A stretch of DNA of 64,000 nucleotides from Cloeon dipterum (lineage: Eukaryota > Arthropoda > Insecta > Ephemeroptera > Baetidae), in NCBI RefSeq assembly GCF_949628265.1, contig NC_088790.1:7940545-8004544 (forward strand), read 5' to 3'. Below the pieces are notes generated by a model that worked only from the letters and a program-made list of their open reading frames with translations, was not told the origin of the DNA and did no database searches. The position numbers and the translations under genes are program-made. Position 1 is the stretch's first letter, and each line of letters opens with the position of its first letter. Of this stretch, positions 11,073 through 26,240 are shown piece by piece.

Positions 11073-12306
11073 CTTTTTATATGTATTGAGATGCAAATCG
11101 ATTTGTTACACTGTGATCAACTAGTGTTTCTAGAAGTTTCCTCTGTGATGGCGTTTAAGAATTAAGCCTTGGTGTGGTTGCCCACATGTAAATCATGTAA
11201 CTAGTATGTTCCAGTATAACCAAAAAAATTGACTATCTAGAGAGTGTCAGATTTTAACGTTACAATCTAAAAATTTCTTGTGACATCACCAGGCTGATTG
11301 GACCTCCTTGTTGGCCTAGTTCCCGCTTTGATTTTACAATTGGGATAAAAGTTTTCACTTTGGAATTTAAACATTGACGCCTTCCTAAAAAATTGACCTT
11401 TTTAATAAAGCTAGTATTATGTTTGCTCTGTAAATAATTTTGCACAAATAGTTTATTATATTATTATCTCGGACCATTAATTTAAGATTTGACCATATCT
11501 ACCTAAATGGCTGAATAGACCGTCAGTATGTTTCAATTCCTTTTAGGAAATATAAAACCTTCATTGGCCACAATTATTCCTGAGGCAATCCTTTCAAGGT
11601 TGAGTCTTAAACGCTTTCCAGAACTCCACTATGTTTTACCACGCTGTTTTGTCAAAATTAGCACCTTTATTTAAGTTTGTTGTTTAAGTAAATTTGGCAT
11701 TTTTAAATTGCAAGTGAAGAAAGGAAATAAAATGATGTACTTTTGTAAAAAATGACAACGTGAACTTTCATTGGAAACAATTGTAAACCTCTACTGGCTT
11801 TTTCATTTTTCTGTTTTTTAACGTTGGAACAGTCTATAAGATTAAAATGCCCGCAGCTGAGAAAACATTTTGTTTCGTAATATATATTTATACATATTTT
11901 ACTTTCTATCACAAAACGTTCTTAATTTTTTACAATTTAGTAATATCGTTTGATGCGGCACGTATTAATTTAGATCCTACTATCATCATCATCTATATTT
12001 TGAGTTTTTTAACGGGCTGACGCCTGAATCAGCCTGAATGGGGACTAAGCATATAATATAATACACATAACAGCAGCACGTGGGTTGACCCCTCCACCGA
12101 ACAGTCGCTGCGAACACGCCCCTCGCACCTCCTGATGTTTTGACTTTGACTAGCAAGAGACCAAGAGAGAATTCTGTTGACTTGAAAAGCTATCCAAATT
12201 CAAAAACCAAGAACCCGGCTCTCGCTCAGACCAGACCCACGGCAGTTATTTCAGAATTTTAGACAGAAACGTTAAAATCTTGAACTTTCACAAACTTGAT
12301 TCGAGA
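11073..12306. other. SETD1 3' UTR and TBCB upstream region
   Basis: AT-rich, non-coding; several AATAAA signals (for example near 11403 and 11726) could end SETD1. The stretch from about 12080 is richer in GC and probably holds the TBCB promoter and 5' UTR. Confidence 0.5.
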
Positions 12307-13310
12307 ATGGAGCCCATGGACGTTGCAGAAGGAAGTGTGAGCGTGATCAACACCGATTTTGTGAAAGTATTTGTTTCAGTCTCCACTTCAAGCACGTACA
12401 GTGCTGAGAAAAGCTTTGCCAGAGGCATCACAATTGCAGACCTTAAAGTGAGTTATGAGGCAACTTTTACAAAATGTCTATATTATCACCTTGATTCGTT
12501 CTCAAAATTGCAGTGCAAGCTCGAGTTGATGACAGGTGCCAGTGCCGGGTCGATGCAGCTGACAGTCTTGGACAAGGCTGGAAACCGTGTTTGCCTGTTG
12601 GACGATAATAACCGACTTCTGGGATCATACCCTGTAGATAGTGGCATGGTCATTTTCGTAAGTAAATTCTCAGGGGAAAGATGACGACTGCAAAGTTGAA
12701 AAACTGCCAAAACATTGTATTTTTGTAGGTTGCTGATGTTGCCCCAAAATTTGATTTTGACATAAACTCCTCTGAAGTGCAAAAGTTTGAACTTTCTGCT
12801 GAGAAATATGCTGAGAGAGGAGGTTTGAAAATTTTATGGCCTTCTAAATTGGTATAAAATGAATAATTTTTTGCAGACACCGTCAGGGCTCATCTTGCGA
12901 GAAACAAAATAGGCAAATTTGATCCAGCTCGGGAAGAGCAGCTGAGGCAGGAAAGAGAGGCTCTTGCCCTTCTTGAAGCTGAGTTGGCGAGCAAAATTGG
13001 TGTTGGAAACAGATGTCAGGTCGCAGTTCCAGAGCAGCCAACACGAAGGGGGCAGGTTATGTTTGTCGGTAAGTGAAAAACAATTTATATTCTATCAAAA
13101 ATTGACAATCAAACTCCAGGAAACGTCCATTTCAAACCTGGAGTTTGGGTTGGAGTGAAACTGGACGAGCCTTGCGGCAAGAATGATGGGAGTGTCGAGG
13201 GTCAAAGGTATTTTACCTGTCCTCCAAAATACGGCAGTTTTGTCAAAGTTAGCTATGTCACAGTCGGGGACTTTCCTGAAATTGATCCTTTTGAGGTAGA
13301 CGAAATTTAA
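12307..13310 (+). CDS. TBCB: Tubulin-folding cofactor B
   Basis: Chaperone that binds alpha-tubulin after CCT release and works with TBCE in assembling or taking apart the tubulin dimer; cytosolic, at microtubules. Exons 12307-12447, 12514-12657, 12729-12822, 12877-13068 and 13120-13310 give 253 aa (human 244). An N-terminal ubiquitin-like domain occupies about aa 10-95 ([27 protein letters not shown]). A linker with [20 protein letters not shown] and a charged helix ([19 protein letters not shown]) follows. The C-terminal CAP-Gly domain (about aa 170-240) has the GKNDGS signature and KYGSFVK. The protein ends VDEI, matching the C-terminal DE(I/M) motif of the family. The start ATG at 12307 has another in-frame Met three residues later; the first is preferred. 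Confidence 0.94.
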
Positions 13311-13810
13311 GGATTTCAAAATTCTGATCGAACTAATTTCTTACCATTAAAAAATAATAGCTAGTAGCTCTCTTGCATCTTATTGGAAAAATTGCTTGAG
13401 GGCGTGTTATGTTTGCCAGTGTATTCAATGGCAGCATTTCAACAGCATTTACTTTGCATCTGATACAGTTCTCGTGCCTTAATTTGTACTAGCAACTTTT
13501 ATGACCCTCAAAACTACTGGTCTGATAATATAATAATTTATGTTTGGTTTATATTAATTAAATTCTTCATAAAAAATTATAACTTGAAATTAATGTAGTT
13601 GGTAAGTAGTCTTTTATGAATGCGGTATATAGTCATAATTTTAATCACCATTTTTATTTCGATTGGATTTTTCACTGCACAATCAAAGCAACATATATTA
13701 TATGGTGGCTTTGGACAAGATGTTCTAAATAAAACCTCTGAACCACATAAAGAGTCATAAAATTGTTTTAAACACAGCATAACATACACAGAGCTGCCTA
13801 GAAAGCTGAA
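13311..13810. other. Convergent 3' region of TBCB and the 13.8-kb minus-strand gene
   Basis: 500 bp of AT-rich, non-coding sequence between two stop codons on opposite strands. It carries probable 3' UTRs and nothing else I can recognise. Confidence 0.5.
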
Positions 13811-14365
13811 TTAATCATTTGGCAGCTCAGTAATGACGACACCGCTCTGATGTCGTGTGTACTGACGATAGTGAGCCATGTTTCGTGAAAGGGGAGTGTT
13901 GTATGATGAGTTATAAAATGTTAGAGCAGGAACTTGGGGTCGCACCGTGTTGCCTCCTTGCGCTGGGGTGCCTTCTGGATCAAACTTTCTTCTGGCCAAG
14001 TAGAAAAGGTCTTTCCAGACCTATCGCAAAATAAATTTCTATAGTGGCACTCTTCATTATTAGTTAAATCTTTTCTATACCATTGAGATGAGAATAAATA
14101 TTGCACCAAAAATTTTGGCAATCACGTTGGAAACTCCTAGCAAGAGGGGGGTTGACGATCTTATCAGAATTGACACTTCTCGTATGAAGCCGAGGCTGAA
14201 CATTGCAAGTGACTTGACAGCTATGAATGCACCCATTCCGACTGTCATGATTGCTAGCAGGGCTATTCTCAGACAGTGCACCACGTTGGTCACAGACAGG
14301 GCGAATTGCAGTCTTTGCATCACATCTGACCAGAGCATTTCAGCTTCATCATCCTTCAACAGCAT
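13811..14365 (-). CDS. Small two-helix membrane protein, unknown family
   Basis: Two exons, 14365-14081 and 14020-13811, separated by a 60-bp intron (donor GTATAG, acceptor GCGATAG), encode 164 aa. I do not recognise the family. The start is MLLKDDEAEMLW. There are two predicted transmembrane helices, about aa 29-55 (VVHCLRIALLAIMTVGMGAF) and aa 75-97 (LLLGVSNVIAKIFGAIFIL). A polar C-terminal tail of about 65 residues follows, with KDLFYLARRKFDPEG, and the protein ends VVITELPND. The ATG at 14365 is forced: the frame is closed by TAA just upstream, and no acceptor lets an upstream exon enter this frame. Its start is only 39 bp after the stop of the next upstream minus-strand gene, so the two may share a transcript or be a mis-split single gene. 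Confidence 0.6.
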
Positions 14366-14404
14366 TTTTTACTAAATTAGTTCCTTTTTTAGTTGGCAAA
14401 ATTC

Positions 14405-15035
14405 TTATACCGTTGGCTTTGTAGCTTCATCTTTGGATAAATCAGCAAAATCATTTGGGCCTACCGACCTATATTTTTTAAATCAATAAACGGTTTAAAA
14501 TTAGCAATAACCTCATCACCTGACAATTTTAAGCTTAAAAATCACATCCTTCTCGATTGGATCGATATTCACGTGTTTCATTTTGAACCAATGGTTTCCA
14601 AACGGACATCCAAATGGCAAAATCGTGTAGAGAACAGTGAAGTCGGGGGCAATGACTATATTCGAAGTTTTTATCGATTCGTGGTTGTTATGAATGTCCA
14701 TTCGAAGTTTTAACAAATTTCCTCTCAATTCCGTCTCTGACTTGGACAATACAATCACATCCCTGGAACAACAATAATTTTTGTTTGTTATAAAATTGTT
14801 CAAGAAATATTCTTTGATTAGCTGTAAGAAATAAATTTATAACAGGCATTTTAGAGATGGTGCGATTTCTTCTGCACCTGCAGTAAAAATAATGACATAA
14901 TGAGTTTACAAACTTGTATCGGTTCATGTGAGGCACCCATCGTCGCTCGGTGTAATTTCCCAGGAAAATCGTCGATTTCAGCATTTTTTTGCAGTTTTCC
15001 TCTAAGGTAGAGCAGCCATCGCTTTTTCCAGACAT
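14405..15035 (-). CDS. Small soluble protein, unknown family
   Basis: Three exons, 15035-14914, 14762-14520 and 14468-14405, with consistent phases (2, 2) and good splice sites encode 142 aa. I do not recognise the family. It begins MSGKSDGCSTLEENCKKML, then KSTIFLGNYTERRWVPHMNRYK. The middle alternates polar and hydrophobic residues like a beta-sandwich (DVIVLSKSETELRGNLLKL, PDFTVLYTILPFGCPFGNHW, KDVIFKLKIV). It ends in an acidic tail, SKDEATKPTV. No transmembrane helix or signal peptide is seen. The third exon (64 nt) is the least certain part; without it the protein would end right after KLKIV. No gene function is suggested by the neighbours. Confidence 0.55.
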
Positions 15036-15622
15036 TTGGGCTGAAGTCGAGGTGACACGCTGATTTAAACTCGCCTCCGAGACTTTTGTCGGATCGTCGA
15101 TCACCAGTCACGGTCTGTCGCTGGCTTGCGCTACTTGGTGATTCCCCTAGTCCCCTACAATCAGTACTCGACTTTTTGTTATTATACATTAGTTCCCATT
15201 GCCTCCAGTGGGGGAGCAGCTGGATTTCATATGCGCAGCAGGCCAGGTGCCTACCAAGGTTGCTCCTCGCAGCGCTTTAAATGCTTCAAATACGAACGTC
15301 AATGGCACTTGCCTGGCTTTTTAGCCGATGATGGGTTATTTTTAACAATATAATTATATTCATTTATTATTCCAAGGATTTTCACCATTCATTTCTGCTT
15401 TCTTTGCGATTACTCCTTGGATTGCATTTTTGGGTTTTAAATTTTTATCTGAGATCTTCATAATGAAATTGCTGGAGATGAAAACATTATTTTACCTTTA
15501 TTGATTTTATATGAAATTACAAGGTGACACTTCAAATGTCGTGTACCAACTTCAGCTCTTCAAATAATAAATGAGGATCTGCGGTGAACTTTTAACAGAT
15601 AATTTTACGGCAATGCATGAAA
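15036..15622. other. Upstream region of the 142-aa gene and 3' flank of SRP54
   Basis: Both neighbours are on the minus strand, so 15036-15300 should hold the promoter of the 142-aa gene and 15350-15622 the SRP54 3' UTR. No coding signal supported. Confidence 0.4.
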
Positions 15623-19149
<3,527 letters not shown>

Positions 19150-20780
19150 TTAGTTCAGTGTATTTTTCATGGCTGTGATGAGTGGGTATTTCCCCTCATT
19201 ACATTCTTTAGAGCCAAGGAAGTCATCAGTTTCAAGACCCCAAGCGAGCACACCTCCTAAATTATTGGTATTTGCATATTCCGCCTGCGCATAAACAAGA
19301 ATTAATTGTTTACAATGTACCTTCTTTACAGAGGACAATAATTTTACCTTTATTTTCATGGACTCAGGGTTTTCGTAACCCACCCACAAACCGCCCTTGA
19401 AGGCGAACGGCACCTTTTGTTGAGCTGCCCAGTTGATGCTCCACAAGCCAGGGTATTGTAGCTCGCAAATCTACAAATGAAAAAAACGTTGTTTTCTACT
19501 TTTTGGCCAGAAAAGAATTGCTTAAACCTCATAGTAGGACAAAAATCCGGATTCCATGGTGTATGGGCCAGGCAAACCAGGACCATTGGCAAGTGCTCCA
19601 AGCCCTGGGCTGTTTTGGTTGGCCAAGGTAAACGTTCGTCCAAACGTTGGAGCGCCAAGAACTAATTTTTCAGGTGGGCACCCATTGTTGAGCCAGAATT
19701 GAATTGTAGCATCCTATTTGAGTATAAGTTTCATAAATAAAGAATTAATTAATCCGATGAATTTACAATGTTCAGGTTTAAATCGGAGTCAATGTGTGAG
19801 GGATACATCGGAGAGTTGATTCCTGTTGTTGAGTCCCAGCTTCCATGGTAATCGTAAGACATCATGTTTATGAAATCCAAGTTTCTACAAGAGAGTTATA
19901 TTAAATAACTGAAGATTAAACAAGCACAAAATCTTACTTGACAAGCTCAGGTATATCATAAGAAATTGCTACTGATCCAACGGCAGCGTGGACTGCTGCG
20001 GTCAAAAGCAAACCTTCAGGCGCAAACTTCTGTTTCAACTCTTGAACCAGATACACGAAGTTTTGCTGAAAAAGTGAATTAAAAGATAGGAAATAAAAAG
20101 ATGCGAAAAATTTACTTTGTCCTCTGGGACACCTCCTCTTTGCGCTGGATACTCCCAATCCAAATCAAGGCCGCTGAAGTCGTGTCTCTTGACAAAGTTG
20201 TACAGGTTGTTAACAAAATTGGACCGCAAATTAGCATCTTTAACCACCTAAATAGAAAATGAACATTGTTCCTTAATCGTTGATAATGGGGTTAAATTAC
20301 GTTTGAGAAAACGGTGGATCCTTCATTCCAGCCACCAATTGCCACCAGTGTTTTCAATTCGGAATTCTGCTTCCTCAATTCATTGAACTTTTTGAAATTT
20401 CCTAAAATGATAAATGAAACGTATGAATAAAGAAAGATTCAAACAAGTTTTTATTCATTTTACCTAATCCGTAATTTTCTTCTAAGTCGAGATAAGGATC
20501 CATCACTCTGACTGTTCCATCGTTGTTCACTCCAATGAAAGCGTAAATGAGGTGAGTGCATAGATGTGGGTCGATGTTGGACACACTAAATTGTCCCTTG
20601 TCATTTCGAAAGTACGACCAGCTGCTGTAGTAGCACATCAAAACCTCTGTTCCCAATATAAAAAATCATTAAAATGGAAAGAACTAAAATAAAAAATATA
20701 CTCTTGGACTGGACCGCATTGACTGACAGAACTATCACTACTGTGAGCAGTAGGATGCCGCTCACAAGAGAGCACTTCAT
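19150..20780 (-). CDS. Secreted GH18 chitinase, single catalytic domain
   Basis: Glycoside hydrolase family 18 enzyme that hydrolyses beta-1,4-linked N-acetylglucosamine in chitin; secreted. Nine coding exons: 20780-20702, 20646-20464, 20401-20301, 20247-20116, 20065-19938, 19884-19767, 19713-19528, 19470-19348 and 19284-19150; 394 aa. A signal peptide (KCSLVSGILLLTVVIVLSVNA) is followed by KVLMCYYSSWSYFR and KTLVAIGGWNEGS. The catalytic motif FSGLDLDWEYP has the proton donor Glu at about aa 153. INMMSYDYHGSWD, LGAPTFGRTF and GGVLAWGLETDDF complete the barrel. Asp-x-Asp-x-Glu is intact, so activity is expected, unlike imaginal-disc growth factors. No chitin-binding CBM14 domain follows. The first coding exon starts two bases before the ATG at an acceptor (TTTGCAG), so a non-coding 5' exon lies upstream. 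Confidence 0.93.
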
Positions 20781-23214
20781 GCCTGCAAAAAAACAGTTTT
20801 TAAAAAATTAAAACATTTTTAGTGTAAAATAAAACGTATGCAATGTGCATAACAGCCCGGTCGAGCAGGTTGCCTAGCTCTTCAAATATAGTTGAAGAAT
20901 ACCTGAATTTTCTTTTAGTCACGTTTGCGAGAGGTGGAAAAGCAAACGTGTCCGCTCACCGAGAGCTTGAGAAGCAAAGTGAGCGTCCGCACAGAAATGT
21001 TTCAAACTGGCCCGAGCGATAAGTATAGTCGGTTTTTGTTCGTGACGTCAGAAGAAGTTGCATACGCAAGTGACAAGTTAATTGTCACCCCACCCTATGG
21101 TGTGACTGCCAAAGAGCAGGATGTGTGCTGAAAAAACGCGATCAAAACTAAAAACAATAAGTGCATAGTCTGATCGGCAACGTCTTTGATGTGCACTGAT
21201 TCTAATCTACACACTTGGCACTTGAGAAATATCGCTCGGATCGCTTGTATGCAATCTCGACGCTGGTTGAGATTGCTCGTTCTGTGAAAAGACAGCTCAA
21301 GTGCGTGTTAACACGTAGTAACTGCCACAAAACATTCCATGCTTGATAATTTGACAAGAGAACATTTGATTATTCACCTGTCCTTCCTCATTTCAAAATC
21401 GGAGGCCTCTATAAAAAAACTATACCGCATGGTCATGTAAATGCTTATCAATGTCATTTGTAAGGCGTTTAACAATAATTATTTCTGTTTTCACTTCAGC
21501 ACAAGGTCGAGTTCATTGACAGATAATTAACTACCGAAATTTTTCCTGCATGCCTGGAAAAAATTAGAGTCTACACCAAAAATCTGGATTGATAAATTAC
21601 ATCACACGACGATTTAGATTTTAACTAGCGGTCAGAAGGCATTCCCAAAGATCACGTGCAAAAAGACTAAAAAATTGAGGAAAAGGCAAAAAGCATACTC
21701 ACTGTGGAACAAGACTTGATCTACGATTTTAAAACCAACTAATTCTTTTGCAACCGGCGAACGCAGATTTATACGACGCTCAAATCAGTTTAATCTTGCT
21801 GATTAGAGAATCAGTGTGAATGCTGAAAATCCGCGTAAGTGTCCATCAAATTATCTGAGACGTATGTTACCAAGGTGGCTAGAAAATCGACTAACGTCAC
21901 GTAAACCACTTTTACCATTATAAAATGTCGTCAATCAATCACACAATAGATAGTAATCCGCACATTTTTAAGGAGAGATAAAAATTATAAACCTCTCATT
22001 CAATAAGGAAAAAATATTGCGTAGTAAATACGTCTGTACAAAGCTACATTTTTAACTTAATTAAAACTTTAAGGAGCAGAAGAAGGGGTCTCTAAAACAC
22101 TTTGTGGTTTTTCATGGGAGGATATAATTTATTTTTTAAAATATTTGTAAAACAGTACAAATATTTATGATAAGATGGTTTCAGCAGTTGGTCCCAAAAT
22201 TAAGATACATCCAAATTTTTAAGTTTAAAATATGCAAGGGTTACAATTAGGCAACGACTAGAAATTCTGTAAGCTACGATAATTTTGGTGTTTAACTGGC
22301 CAAAATAGGAACAGAATGGTAAATCATGTAAATTTTGCTTGTCTTTTCTTATTTATTCCATCAGGCCTTCTAAATCAGGTGGTTAAAAAAACACAAAAAT
22401 CAGAGCGGCTTTGCAAAAATTTCTATGAGATCTAGAACTCAAAAGTACTATGTATTTATTCAAAAGGATTCCTGTTTAAGCATGTCCAAAAATGTGAAGA
22501 AACAGAAAAATATAATTTATTGAAAGAGTGATAGTTGCAGAGTCATTTTTAATCAAATGTTGCTTTTTCTTATTTTTAGGCACTTAAAACAAGTTTTACA
22601 CTCTTCAAGTATGGGTCGACTGAGTATTATTTTCATTTGTAACCTTTCCATCGAAATAGTACCAGTTCTTTTTAGAATCAGTTCCTATCTTTTAAAAAAT
22701 TATAGATCATAATTATTGCAGTTTAATCAAAAAATGGCTATACAAGCTCAAGAGGAATGAATTGCATATTCAGGAAATCATTTTCAATACCATGTACAAA
22801 TCTACAAATAGCACATTGGCGAATTGAGAGCAAATTGATAACACACATTCATACAAAGGTGCTTGTGATACCAGGAACAATTTTTTGTGTACAATTGTCA
22901 TTTTTTCTGCAACTTAAGTACACTAAATTAAGATGAAAGCAATTTGATTGATCCCAAGAATGCTGTTGTTAGCAGATATAGTACGTCGTATTTTATCAAA
23001 GTGCACCACATTTAAAGAAAATGTTATTGATTCGAGGAATGTCGATGTACTTAGTTTTTTACAAGTTTAATTACGCCCCACTTAAAGAGTCAATCAAATT
23101 GACAACAGGAATTCTTATCAGACAAATATGTATAATATTATACTTGCAGCACGATGACTAAACAGTCAACTGTTTTTACATAAAATCACGAATCAATTAG
23201 ATGTTAGTGATTGA
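20781..23214. other. Intergenic, chitinase upstream region
   Basis: About 2.4 kb. It should contain the non-coding first exon and promoter of the chitinase gene, perhaps at 20880-21740. The distal part (21,900-23,200) is AT-rich without coding signal. I cannot place the transcription start. Confidence 0.45.
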
Positions 23215-24412
23215 TTATGGGAGGCGCGGATGCTTTCCCCAAACAAGGAAGCCAACAGCAGAAGCCACAACAGCACCAAGTAGGAAGGCCCCAAACGAAC
23301 TGTGTTGAACAGTGTTACAGATGGCGTTCTGGACACAGAATTGATAGAATAATGACTAAGAGTTCGAAATATAGAAAGGAAATAATATTGCGGAAAAAAA
23401 CACGTCAACCCAAGAAAAAACCCAGATATGAGGCCAAGTGATAAAATATAAAATTAGCTCTTGGTACTCACCCAGCCTCCTTGTGCGCAGACCCAAATTG
23501 ACAAAGATCCAGTAACAAAACGCAAACAGACATCCATAACTGTGTGGAAGTAGCGAGAAGAATACTCTCGGATGGCGCGAACGCACAACTCGAAACAGAA
23601 GTAAAACAGCACCAGCACCCGTTCATAGGTTACTATACCGTCCTCCTGCAATGCAACAAAAATATACAATAAATACTGGCCACAAATCAGCTCCTAATTT
23701 CCTAATAATTATAATAAGATATAATAAAGCAATTTATTCTCAAGTTACTCAATCTTTCCTTAAAATTTTCTTCCTAATTAAAGGCAATTTGGGTGGGGCG
23801 CTACACTAGGAGCAAATTGATAAATTGGACCCCCTTAATTAACAGCACACACTTTCAACAGAAGTTCAAAATTGAACAATTAACAAAAGTAGTGTAATCT
23901 ATAACTGATTGCAATAAGATAATAAGTACAGCAAGTAATGTTTAATCACCCCAAATAATCCTGATAGCAGCTCAGTGAAATTTTCGACTGAGACGGAGTC
24001 AAGAGGCACTTCATTAGCTTGTTGGCGAATGATTTGACGCTCTTCGGACTGTGCAAACCTGCGCAGAAGGTTACTCAGGTCGGAGTCAGAAGGGTCGTAA
24101 CTGTAACTAAAAGAAATTGATTTTCAGATAGAGTTGGTTCATCCTTGGGAAAACATACCCGGACGTATTCAAACTGCGTTGTTGCTCATCTTCTCTGATT
24201 TGCCTCTGCAAAAAGTCCAAGTACAAATTTCGGCTCTGATCGGACACCCTTGCGAGATTCTCAGGAGTGCTGCTTTGATTGTTTTGGACGCCCGATTGGC
24301 TATTAGTTGAAGGCCGCACCAAATGTTCGTCCGAATACAACAGCTGTCTGCTGTCATTTTGATTTTGCGAGAGCCAAGCCTCAATATTATCATCCGTCTC
24401 TCGACGAGCCAT
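23215..24412 (-). CDS. Bcl-2 family apoptosis regulator (Bak/Bax/Bok-like)
   Basis: Four exons, 24412-24159, 24106-23950, 23645-23472 and 23328-23215, encode 232 aa. It has a long polar N-terminus (aa 1-90), then a BH3-like helix, LSNLLRRFAQSEER (about aa 95-108). The BH1 region is ELLSGLFGEDG-IVTYERVLVLFYFCFELCVRAI (about 130-162) and BH2 is SLSIWVCAQGGW (184-195). A C-terminal tail anchor, FGAFLLGAVVASAVGFLVWG (207-226), ends in a short basic KHPRLP tail. This order (BH3-BH1-BH2-TM) is that of multidomain Bcl-2 proteins acting at the mitochondrial or ER membrane. BH1 lacks the usual NWGR core (TYER here) and BH3 has Ala-Gln in place of Gly-Asp. Whether it promotes or blocks apoptosis cannot be told from sequence. 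Confidence 0.8.
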
Positions 24413-24442
24413 TTTCTTACAACGGGGAGCACAATTTCTTTC

Positions 24443-24532
24443 CTGGTGAAAGTGAGTATAAATAGATTAAATATGCAGTTAAAATTATAGAAAATAATCC
24501 GAACGTCAAAAAGGTCGAAATTGCACACTTAC
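24443..24532 (-). other. 5' UTR intron of the Bcl-2 family gene
   Basis: On the minus strand a strong donor (ATTG|GTAAGT, intron from 24532) and acceptor (TTTCACCAG, ending 24443) bracket 90 bp just upstream of the ATG at 24412. This suggests a spliced 5' leader with the first exon near 24540-24600. Confidence 0.5.
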
Positions 24533-24599
24533 CAATAGGAAAGTATTACTTTATCAGTAAATAGTGGCTATCCAAGCCCAAAAGGATAGAGCTAGCAGT

Positions 24600-26240
24600 T
24601 TTTCACTATTTGGCTTGCAGCCCGCTCTTACCGCTCTCATGTGGATGAACGGCTGTTTTGATGCGTACTGTAGGTGCGCGTCGATGTTCCACAGCGTACG
24701 GGGTTGCACCAATCAAAATTGTCTTAGACTAAAAAGCGGGATTGTCTATTTTGACCTGATTTTTGCTGCCACCTAGCGTGCATAGCTGAAAAACAGAAGC
24801 TTTTATTACAGAAATTACACAAATAAACGCAATCACCTTTGCACTGTGACTATGACTTTTATACTTCCGCTTTTGCAATTTTTAACTATTATTTTGCGTC
24901 TTTAATCTATTATTCATAAATAATATGTTACTTGGATTTTTAAGCTAACGATTTCCTGTAGAAATTACACTTTTTGTCCATTTTCTTATTTTCATTAATT
25001 CATTTTAGTAATTTTTTGTGCGTATAAACCTTTCCTGCACAACGGAAAGTGCATTTATAGATGACGTAAATGAAGATGGAAAAAATTGTACAAGAAAAAA
25101 TCTATTTTGACTGGTTTATATGTAAAAAGTAGAAAACTGTTTGGAACACCACTGTGAATTATAAAATGCTTTTTCCGCATTTTCACATTTCAAACCTCAA
25201 AAAATAAGAAAGAATTTTGATTTAAATTTCATGAAATATTCATTATTATAATACCCTCGATTTAAAATTAAAAACTTTTTCACGTTTGAAACCCTAAAAT
25301 GGATTACGAGAGGGATAATTTAGACCATTATTATTTTGTTCTTATATATGAAAGGTGAATATGAAACCCAATGGACATCGCATAGAAGTTCTTGGAATTT
25401 TTAAAAAGGAAATTTTAATCTTTTACTAGTTAGCAATATTATGAGATAAAGCCGGTGATGAAATTCTTACAAAATCATCGGGGTGGAAGAGAATATCCTT
25501 CAAATTTTTGACATACTAGGATTAATTGTTGTCTCAAGATTTGAGACAAATATTTGGATATATATTCATGGCAGAGTAAATAACACATTAAAAGTTAAGG
25601 TATTGAAATTCACTAATAATGGTGAACTTGGCACAATTAATTAACACCCCAGAATAAGTTATCGAATAAGAATAAATTTCTAAAACAAAAGCTTACCCAG
25701 ATTATGGCGGGTTGGCCATTAAACGAGACAATCCCAATATTTCACCCTTGGCAAGGTCAGCAGACTGAAAGTCATTGATAATGGTGCATTAATTACGATC
25801 ACAAAACCGACAATATTTTTGAGTATGTATTTTCTCCTTACAAAGCGTGCGAGAGGCACCAAGAAATCGCTGGTATTGCACGCTCGGCTGATGGAATGAG
25901 AATGAACGCGTTATCACTTAACTTGCAGTGCGCATGGGCGCACAGGTAAAAACTCAGTCAGGTGGAGGATTAACGTATCAAGTGGCGAGCACTACATCAT
26001 ATCCTTTTCTTTTTTGTAAGTCAATTTGACATACCAATTTAGAAATAGAAAATGCTTTTAATTATGTTTCAAAATTGCAGCGGCCAAATGCACAAATTTT
26101 AATTTTTCTCACTTTGTTTAACAGCAATTTATGCTTAAAACTGTTGCAAAATGCCAAAGATATTATAAATTGCAATATTTAAAAGTTAAAAATAGACGTG
26201 TTTTTGCAGCCCAGTTTAATTGCAATACCAACAGCCCTCA
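24600..26240. other. Intergenic, Bcl-2 gene upstream to NCKX promoter
   Basis: AT-rich and non-coding, with no repeat or RNA gene that I can recognise. Confidence 0.45.

Noticed and set aside
25999-26009. Second ATATCCTTTTC (U12-like donor) upstream of NCKX
   Set aside because: No coding exon ends there and no branch/AC pair with matching frame follows; background occurrence in AT-rich DNA.
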